Both the position numbers and the translations under genes were made by a program. 11,222 nt of DNA from JANXQE01 sp035651635 (GTDB lineage: Bacteria > Verrucomicrobiota > Verrucomicrobiia > Limisphaerales > UBA8199), in the NCBI GenBank assembly GCA_035651635.1, contig DASRFK010000052.1, positions 1 to 11,222 on the forward strand, written 5' to 3'. Position 1 is the stretch's first letter. Each line of letters starts with the position of its first letter. Of this stretch, positions 6,893 through 11,222 are shown piece by piece. The notes under the pieces were generated by a model. That model had not been told where the DNA came from. It was given only the letters and a program-made list of their open reading frames with translations, and ran no database searches.

Positions 6893-7474
6893 ATGAAAAG
6901 GAACCGACTTTGGTGGCCGATGCTGCTTATTTGCCAGACGCTTTTCATCAACGGATGCACATCCGTTCTGTGGAACAAAAACACCTTCGCCCATTACTAC
7001 GAACCTGCCCACCCTACGAACCTGCGGCTGTTTTATTCGAGCCAAGAGCGAGAATTGCTCGTCCAATACGACGAGGCTCGGGATGGAGACGCGCCGGTTC
7101 GACGGCGCGCTTATTATGCCGACCGAAATGCTGAACGGGTAAACAATCATTGTAAGCCCAGTTTTACCTCTGCCCCTGACTGGCAAACCCTCCATCCAAT
7201 CCCGATCTCAAATATCGTGACTGCACCTGTGCCAACATCTTTCCAGGGCCTCTGCGCGGCAAGTTCAAGCGAAGGCGATTCGTTCACGCTGTATTCAAAA
7301 GGCGAGAAGCTGGAGTCATACAACTTGCCGAATTACGTCGGCACATCTCGACGGCTAAAGCAGGTTCTGCTTACGCCTTTTGCGGTTGTGATAGACTGTA
7401 CCATTGTCGGTGCGGTGGCGGCTTACTATTGCGGGCCGTCTATGTTGTCTGCGCTGAACGGCAGATCCTTATAG
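6893..7474 (+). CDS. Putative lipoprotein of unknown function
   Basis: 193 residues from the ATG at 6893. An in-frame ATG at 6818 would add 25 residues without signal character, so the inner start is preferred: it has GAGG at 6886-6889 and GAGGG at 6875-6879 upstream and opens a proper lipoprotein signal peptide, KRNRLWW followed by a hydrophobic core and lipobox I-N-G-C with acylation at C22. The mature part is mixed polar and tyrosine-rich (FAHYYEPAHP, LRLFYSSQERELLVQYDE). Near the end a hydrophobic stretch, LLTPFAVVIDCTIVGAVAAYY, about 160-179, recalls the end segment of small YceK-like lipoproteins, but the resemblance is weak. Four further cysteines (87, 121, 169, 180) could form disulfides. 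It is divergent from the thioredoxin gene, with 272 bp between them. I cannot assign a function. Confidence 0.75.
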   Translation: MKRNRLWWPMLLICQTLFINGCTSVLWNKNTFAHYYEPAHPTNLRLFYSSQERELLVQYDEARDGDAPVRRRAYYADRNAERVNNHCKPSFTSAPDWQTLHPIPISNIVTAPVPTSFQGLCAASSSEGDSFTLYSKGEKLESYNLPNYVGTSRRLKQVLLTPFAVVIDCTIVGAVAAYYCGPSMLSALNGRSL

Positions 7475-7534
7475 CACACCACCGACCGCCACTTCCTCCA
7501 AGCCGGCTTCGGGACAAAACCGGGATTAGGTGAG

Positions 7535-7554
7535 ACAATTGCCAGCCCAATTGT
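7535..7554. terminator. Inverted repeat between converging genes
   Basis: ACAATTG (7535-7541) and CAATTGT (7548-7554) form a perfect seven-base stem around CCAGCC in the 92 bp between the converging lipoprotein and tRNA nucleotidyltransferase genes. The position suits a shared terminator, but the stem is AT-rich and no T-run follows on either strand. A ten-base palindrome AAGCCGGCTT lies at 7500-7509. Confidence 0.28.
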
Positions 7555-7566
7555 GCGTAGTGTCAG

Positions 7567-8910
7567 TTAGCCGGAGGGAGCTGCTCGGTGGAGTCGTTCT
7601 TTGACCCAGGCTCGCGCTTGCTCGGCGGAAATCAACTCCTCCTGGAGCTGTTTATCGCGCAATTCGGCCAGTAGCGCGCCCATCGCGGGTCCCGGCTTCA
7701 TTCCCAGGCGAATCAGATCGTCTCCCGTGAGCAGGGGCGGCTGAAGCTGAGGCAGATTTTTGAGCTCGGCCGATTGCTGGCGCAGAAATTCGTATATTCC
7801 GAGTTGGCCGTGCGAGCCCAAACAATCGAGCCGGTGCAATTCCAATTCGAGGGGGAAGGTAGGGCGTAACAGCACTCGGCGCAGGGTCGCTTTGCGCATG
7901 TCGGGCACGTCTTTGAATTGCATGTGGCAGCGGACCGCCTTGACGATATCGTCGATTTGTTTGCGCGGGAAACGGAGCCGTTCGAGGATTTGCTGAGCCA
8001 TCTCGGCGCCCACGCGCTCGTGGCCGTAGAAATGAATACTGCCGGTTGCCGGGTCGCGCGAGGCAGTAACCGGTTTGGCGACGTCATGGAGCAATATGGT
8101 CCAGGGAAGCGCAGGGTCCGGGTCGGCGGGCAATTGCCGCAGCATGAGCAACAAGTGCTCGAACACTGTGCCTTCAGGATGAAAATCCGGGGACTGCTCG
8201 CATTGGCGAGTCGCGGCAATCTCGGGAAGGATCGGATCGAGCAGGCCGCTATCGGATAAGAGGCGGAGGCCGCGCGCGGCGTGTGGGGGCTGAAATAGCT
8301 TGAGCAACTCATCCCGGATACGCTCGGCGCTGATGGCGCGAATGGCTGGCGCGGTACTTTTGATTGCGTCGAAGGTGGCGGGCTCAATTTCAAAGTCCAG
8401 TTGAGCAGCCAACCGCACGGCGCGTAATAACCTGAGGTGATCCTCCGCAAAACGTTCTTCCGGCGCACCAATCGTGCGGATTAATTTTTTCCGCAAATCC
8501 GCCTCGCCACCAACCCAGTCGTGCAGGCGCTCTGCCAGCGGATCGTAGAAAAGGCCATTAACGGTAAAATCACGCCGCCGCGCGTCGGCCTCGGCATCCC
8601 CGAAGCTGATCCGTTCCGGGTGCCGGCCGTCCCGGTAATCCGCCTCGGCCCGAAAGGTGGCCACCTGGAATTGCTGGTCATCCTCAACCACAATCAGCAC
8701 ACCGAACTTGCGCCCGACGGGAATCGTGCGCCGGAACACCGATTCGATCTGCTCCGGTAGCGCGGAGGTGACGATGTCGTAATCGCCCGGCTCGCGGCCC
8801 AGCAAGAAATCGCGAACACAGCCTCCGACCCAATAGGCCTGGAACCCTGCGTTCTGCAGACGCCGCACGATATTTGTGGCAGTAGCTTTCAAGGCTCGGT
8901 CAAGGCCCAT
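7567..8910 (-). CDS. cca: CCA tRNA nucleotidyltransferase / poly(A) polymerase family enzyme with HD domain
   Basis: 447 residues, a class II nucleotidyltransferase that would build or repair the 3' CCA end of tRNAs. The head domain shows VGGCVRDFLLG (28-38), the metal-binding pair D43-Y-D45, and RRRDFTVNGLFYD (111-123). The nucleotide-selecting neck helix is seen in EDHLRLLRAVRLAAQLDF (156-173) and in SAERIRDELLKLF. A C-terminal HD domain follows, with H252, H275-D276 (LLHDVAKP) and H297, which in relatives can add phosphohydrolase or phosphatase activity. An ATG at 8908-8910 has AAAGG nine bases upstream on its strand. From sequence alone a full CCA enzyme, an A-adding enzyme and a poly(A) polymerase cannot be told apart safely; a second nucleotidyltransferase elsewhere in the genome would matter. 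It lies 143 bp behind the TIM-barrel gene and may be co-transcribed with it. Confidence 0.94.
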   Translation of the reverse strand: MGLDRALKATATNIVRRLQNAGFQAYWVGGCVRDFLLGREPGDYDIVTSALPEQIESVFRRTIPVGRKFGVLIVVEDDQQFQVATFRAEADYRDGRHPERISFGDAEADARRRDFTVNGLFYDPLAERLHDWVGGEADLRKKLIRTIGAPEERFAEDHLRLLRAVRLAAQLDFEIEPATFDAIKSTAPAIRAISAERIRDELLKLFQPPHAARGLRLLSDSGLLDPILPEIAATRQCEQSPDFHPEGTVFEHLLLMLRQLPADPDPALPWTILLHDVAKPVTASRDPATGSIHFYGHERVGAEMAQQILERLRFPRKQIDDIVKAVRCHMQFKDVPDMRKATLRRVLLRPTFPLELELHRLDCLGSHGQLGIYEFLRQQSAELKNLPQLQPPLLTGDDLIRLGMKPGPAMGALLAELRDKQLQEELISAEQARAWVKERLHRAAPSG

Positions 8911-9028
8911 AAGCCTACACCTTTCAAATGAACGGTGTCGACTCGCACGGATCTGGAGATCTAGCGCAACGATGGCGAGGTGGGCGTGCGCCGTGGATTC
9001 GTTCCGCCCCCCCGGACGTGGTGGGGCA

Positions 9029-9041
9029 GGGCACAGTGCCC
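9029..9041 (-). other. Small hairpin behind the TIM-barrel gene
   Basis: GGGCAC and GTGCCC surround a single base (9029-9041), twelve bases behind the TAG stop on the minus strand, inside a G/C-run-rich stretch. It can fold as a five-base stem with a three-base loop. Without a T-run it would be at most a weak pause site between this gene and the downstream cca gene. Confidence 0.2.
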
Positions 9042-9053
9042 CCCTGGCAGCAA

Positions 9054-9971
9054 CTACAGATCCGCACCCCAGATGTTCTTCACGTGTTCGACGCCGCTCC
9101 TGACCTGCTCGGGGGTAAGCGACGGGCCAAACTCGAAGACTTTAATATGTTGAGGTTTGACCAGCGGCTTGAGCGCTGCGAAATCAATCGTACCCGAGCC
9201 AGGAGCGCAGTGATCGCGGCCGGGAAATTGCACATCATGGATATGAAACCCAAAAAGGCGGTCGCGCAAGGATTCGAGATGCATTTGGTGCACGATAAAC
9301 CCAAGATTCTCTTTAATCTGGGCGTGGCCCGTGTCATGCCAGTACGCGAGGTTTGGACTGTTCAGCTCGCGAAACAGAAAGTGGAAATCGCTCTCAAAGG
9401 GCAGCTCTTCCAGCGCTTCCCGGTTCTCCGCGCCCAAGGTGATGCCGCGGGCCTCGGCTTCGGGCAATAACTGCTTCAGCATTTCTTTGGTCCGTTCGAA
9501 GAAGGGGCCTTTGCGCGCTTCGCGCTTTTCGTCGACCTCGGCGCAAAGGCGCTCGTATTTCGGAGTCTCCTTGTCCCCGCGTTGAACCAGTTCGAGCAGT
9601 TTGTCGGTGTAATCTTTCATATCGATGCTGCCCAGGTGCAACACGACTAAAGGGGCTTTGACGCGCGCGGCGGTTTCGAGCGTCTTGATCGTATAACGCC
9701 TGGCCAGGTCGCGCTCGCGCTCGCGCTCGGCGGAAAACTGATAGAGGTTGGGGGCGGAGTTGTTCACCCCCATGGGCAGAGGACAAAAATTATGAACGCT
9801 GGAGATCTTGATTTCACCGGCGTCGACGGCCTCGAGAATGCCGGGCAGCAGGCTGATGCGCGTGCCGTGGCTCAGCTCGGCATATTCGAAACCGAGGTCG
9901 CGAATTTCGCGCAGCATGGCCCGCCCGTCGCTGTGGCGGTGGGAATTCCAGCAAGTGGACAGGGAATACAT
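9054..9971 (-). CDS. Sugar phosphate isomerase/epimerase-like TIM barrel (AP endonuclease 2 fold)
   Basis: 305 residues from the ATG at 9969-9971. The pattern is that of xylose-isomerase-like TIM barrels: FEYAELSHGTRIS at strand 2, KISSVHNFCPLP at strand 3, APLVVLHLGSID at strand 4, ITLGAENREA (E182) at strand 5, LAYWHDTGHAQI (H212, D213, H216) at strand 6, LFGFHIHDVQFPGRDHCAPGSG at strand 7 and HIKVFEFGP (E280) at strand 8. The E, D, H and E residues at strand ends form a divalent metal site, so an isomerase or epimerase acting on a sugar or sugar derivative is likely; the substrate cannot be read from the sequence. An in-frame TTG at 10004 would add only a proline-rich leader, so the ATG is preferred, although it is preceded by a pyrimidine tract and no ribosome site. 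The gene lies 63 bp behind rpsU on the same strand. Confidence 0.92.
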   Translation of the reverse strand: MYSLSTCWNSHRHSDGRAMLREIRDLGFEYAELSHGTRISLLPGILEAVDAGEIKISSVHNFCPLPMGVNNSAPNLYQFSAERERERDLARRYTIKTLETAARVKAPLVVLHLGSIDMKDYTDKLLELVQRGDKETPKYERLCAEVDEKREARKGPFFERTKEMLKQLLPEAEARGITLGAENREALEELPFESDFHFLFRELNSPNLAYWHDTGHAQIKENLGFIVHQMHLESLRDRLFGFHIHDVQFPGRDHCAPGSGTIDFAALKPLVKPQHIKVFEFGPSLTPEQVRSGVEHVKNIWGADL

Positions 9972-10034
9972 TGAGGGGGGAGGAGGGCCCGCGGGCGGCG
10001 GCAAGGGCCGCGCGCGGGTGTGAACGCATACAAA

Positions 10035-10232
10035 TTACATATCCGCGTAGCGGGCGCTTAGCATCGCGGAAAACCGGGCTGCCTTTTCTTTGCGCCGCCG
10101 CCGTTCACTCGGCTTTTCGAAGTGCCGATGAGTACGCACGACTTTTAAGGTGCCCTCGCGGTCGATCTTTTTCTTCAATCGCCGCAACGCCTTATCTACC
10201 GGCTCGCCTTTTTTCAATTTGATTTCGGTCAA
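10035..10232 (-). CDS. rpsU: 30S ribosomal protein S21
   Basis: 65 residues, very basic, with the S21 pattern: MTEIKLKKGEPVDKALRRL, KKKIDREGTLKVVRTHR, then FEKPSERRRRKEKAARF. S21 sits on the 30S platform next to the 3' end of 16S rRNA and helps initiation. I place the start at the TTG at 10230-10232, because it gives the normal S21 N-terminus and has GGAGAGGAAG (10252-10243 on the minus strand) ten bases before it. The only upstream ATG, at 10277, would place that ribosome site inside the coding part and add a non-S21 leader. A rare start codon on a ribosomal protein gene suggests that translation is held down or regulated. The next genes downstream are the TIM barrel and cca, possibly in one transcript. 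Confidence 0.95.
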   Translation of the reverse strand: MTEIKLKKGEPVDKALRRLKKKIDREGTLKVVRTHRHFEKPSERRRRKEKAARFSAMLSARYADM

Positions 10233-10242
10233 AACACGTTCA

Positions 10243-10266
10243 CTTCCTCTCCGGAGACTTTGGAGA
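10243..10266 (-). promoter_or_regulatory. rpsU ribosome site embedded in alternative anti-Shine-Dalgarno hairpins
   Basis: Read on the minus strand: TCTCC (10266-10262), AAAG, TCTCC (10257-10253), then GGAGAGGAAG (10252-10243), which is the ribosome site of rpsU. Either TCTCC copy is complementary to the GGAGA of that site; the first copy can pair across a nine-base loop. The leader could therefore mask the site, as is known for autoregulated ribosomal protein messages. No regulator-binding motif is proven. Confidence 0.35.
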
Positions 10267-10329
10267 CACCGGCCCACACGGCCGGCGTTCCTCTTTGTCA
10301 GGCGGAAAGGCTATTTTTCCAGATTTGAT

Positions 10330-10335
10330 TGTCAA
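10330..10335 (-). promoter_or_regulatory. Isolated -35-like box upstream of rpsU
   Basis: TTGACA, a perfect -35 consensus, lies about 95 bases before the rpsU start on the minus strand. Sixteen to eighteen bases further on the sequence is AGCCTT-like and not a -10 box; AAATAG occurs only 13-14 bases away. It may be part of the rpsU promoter, or chance. Confidence 0.18.
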
Positions 10336-10484
10336 TTGGAAAGAGCGCCTGGGAAGAGGGCCCATTTCCGGTGCGGGGTACTGCCGCGCGCGAACTTCCC
10401 AATCTGACTTCCCAGTCCGCGGAGATCCCGAACTGAATCTGGCGCAGAAGGAGTTGTCCTGGTCGGCAGACGTGGTTTGTTGCT

Positions 10485-10538
10485 GCGGGCAAAGGATGCC
10501 CGCGCCCCGGCTGCGCATGAATGCGGCGTTTCGGCCGC
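10485..10538 (-). terminator. Two hairpins behind the right-edge gene
   Basis: On the minus strand, directly after the TAA stop, GCGGC-CGAAAC-GCCGC (10538-10523) can fold. Nineteen bases further on, GCGGGCA-TCCTT-TGCCCGC (10503-10485) forms a perfect seven-base GC-rich stem. Neither is followed by a T-run, so termination would need help from Rho or be partial. Confidence 0.33.
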
Positions 10539-11222
10539 TTACGGCTCGGCAGTTATGGCGACCAGGAAGGGGGCAGCGTTGGCCATGGCGGAGGTGTAAT
10601 CGAGCGAGACGATTTCCTTCTCCGGCATGGGGTTGACCCAGGTAGTTTTGAATAGCCGCACGTGCAAACCGGCGTTATTTATTGCGCTCCAAACCAGAGT
10701 GCTGCGAGTGACCTCCGTCGAGCTGTCATTCGACCCGTTCCAGTCCCGCACGTCTTCACCATAGACAATGGGAATGACCTGTTCCTGCTCATCCGCATAA
10801 TGGACAACGTAGGAGCCGAGGAGGGTTCCCTCAGGAGATTGCCAGCCGGCGGCGTGCAAGAAATGGAGTTGGCGACAACGCTGGCCAATTCTGATGCCGT
10901 TGATCTGCTCGGGGTAGTGGCCACCGGCATTGCGCAGTTGCTTGCCGGAAAGTTGGATCAAGCCGCGCACGTCGAAAACTACGTCCGCCAGTTGGAGCAA
11001 TCCTGGGGGGAGCATATCCAGGCTGTTGTTAGGCATTCCCGGGTGCCAGGTCTGCAGCAGATTGGCATTGTAGTATTCGGTCAAATCAACACATTCGGAC
11101 GGTGCTTGCTCCAATCGCGGAGGAATGAATCTGGAAAATTGGCGTTTGGGTGAAACCAGACGCGCGAAGTTCGGCGGCGGCAGATTTAAGCGATTCACCA
11201 ACCGCAGGCCTCGGTGTGGCTC
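10539..11222 (-). CDS. C-terminal part of a large protein, N-terminus outside the window
   Basis: The frame is open without interruption from the window edge to a TAA at 10539-10541, giving 227 residues; the TTG at 11199-11201 is only an internal codon of a frame that continues past the edge. No catalytic motif is visible. From SECVDLTEYYN on there is a compact beta-rich domain: LLQTWHPGM, VVFDVRGLIQLSG, YPEQINGIRIGQRCRQLHFL, GTLLGSYVVHYADEQEQVIP, YGEDVRDWNG, VRLFKTTWVNPMPEKEI and SLDYTSAMANAAPFLVAIT. I associate this pattern with a recurring C-terminal, carbohydrate-binding-like domain of Verrucomicrobial and Planctomycete proteins, often behind kinase, FecR-like or repeat domains; this is from memory and not checked. 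Its place at the end of a long protein fits. The function of the whole cannot be told from this part. Confidence 0.8.
   Translation of the reverse strand, partial: EPHRGLRLVNRLNLPPPNFARLVSPKRQFSRFIPPRLEQAPSECVDLTEYYNANLLQTWHPGMPNNSLDMLPPGLLQLADVVFDVRGLIQLSGKQLRNAGGHYPEQINGIRIGQRCRQLHFLHAAGWQSPEGTLLGSYVVHYADEQEQVIPIVYGEDVRDWNGSNDSSTEVTRSTLVWSAINNAGLHVRLFKTTWVNPMPEKEIVSLDYTSAMANAAPFLVAITAEP

Larger units (their letters stand above)
10233..10538 (-). other. Intergenic region upstream of rpsU
   Basis: About 306 bases between the stop of the right-edge gene and rpsU. Next to the stop lie two hairpins without T-runs (10523-10538 and 10485-10503). Next to rpsU lie the strong ribosome site with its repeats and a GC-rich hairpin CCGGCC-CACAC-GGCCGG (10269-10285). 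In the middle is a perfect -35 box TTGACA on the minus strand (10335-10330), but no good -10 box at the right distance. I see no gene here. Confidence 0.5.

Noticed and set aside
8928..9470. Plus-strand frame of 180 codons
   Set aside because: It lies opposite the TIM-barrel gene and the gap behind it, with no family pattern.
10233..10277. Longer S21 starting at the ATG at 10277
   Set aside because: The extra 15 residues do not belong to S21 and would include the ribosome site.
10295..10636. Plus-strand frame between rpsU and the right-edge gene
   Set aside because: Low-complexity, arginine-rich product overlapping the end of a clear minus-strand gene.
1..11222. CRISPR arrays, transposases, rRNA, complete tRNA
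   Set aside because: No spaced direct repeats, no transposase or integrase motifs, and no full cloverleaf were seen on either strand.

Overview
The window looks like chromosomal DNA from a soil or freshwater member of the Verrucomicrobiota, most likely of the Pedosphaera/Limisphaerales type. This is a judgement from protein style, not from a search. The reasons are a divergent ECF-like sigma factor with an N-terminal THWSVVL motif followed by a zinc-ribbon Ser/Thr kinase carrying TPRs, an S21 protein of the arginine-rich MTEIKLKKGEPVDKAL type, weak Shine-Dalgarno sites before many genes, moderately high GC, and a C-terminal domain at the right edge of a kind I associate with large Verrucomicrobial and Planctomycete proteins.

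Left part, + strand (1-4834). After a short open tail at the window edge come an ECF-like sigma factor (201-953) and, 68 bp on, an 857-residue membrane Ser/Thr kinase (1022-3595). The kinase reads zinc ribbon, kinase domain, one membrane segment, TolB/FlgO-like domain, TPRs. The two form a probable signalling pair: the kinase senses something outside the membrane and the sigma factor redirects transcription. A compact hairpin plus TTTT right behind the kinase stop probably ends this unit. A secreted ScyD/ScyE-type beta-propeller protein follows (3806-4834), with base use unlike its neighbours.

Middle part (4835-7474). A type II toxin-antitoxin pair, Phd/YefM-like antitoxin and VapC-like PIN ribonuclease, overlaps by the four bases GTGA. 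It is preceded by two tandem TGTGACACA palindromes one helical turn apart, a likely autoregulatory operator. The next roughly 400 bp have no convincing gene but hold a piece with the exact geometry of a tRNA 3' end (T-loop to CCA), which could be an old integration scar. Then come a minus-strand TlpA/ResA-like thioredoxin and a divergent plus-strand lipoprotein of unknown role.

Right part, minus strand (7567-11222). Read in transcription order: the C-terminal part of a large protein that enters from outside the window (stop at 10539), then rpsU (S21, TTG start, leader that can fold over its own ribosome site), a sugar-phosphate isomerase/epimerase-like TIM barrel, and a CCA-adding tRNA nucleotidyltransferase/poly(A) polymerase-family enzyme with an HD domain. 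The last three may be co-transcribed.

I do not see CRISPR, rRNA, a complete tRNA, a transposase or an integrase. The best candidates for something not well described are the sigma-kinase pair with its composite sensor, the TA operator, the rpsU leader hairpin and the tRNA-end scar.
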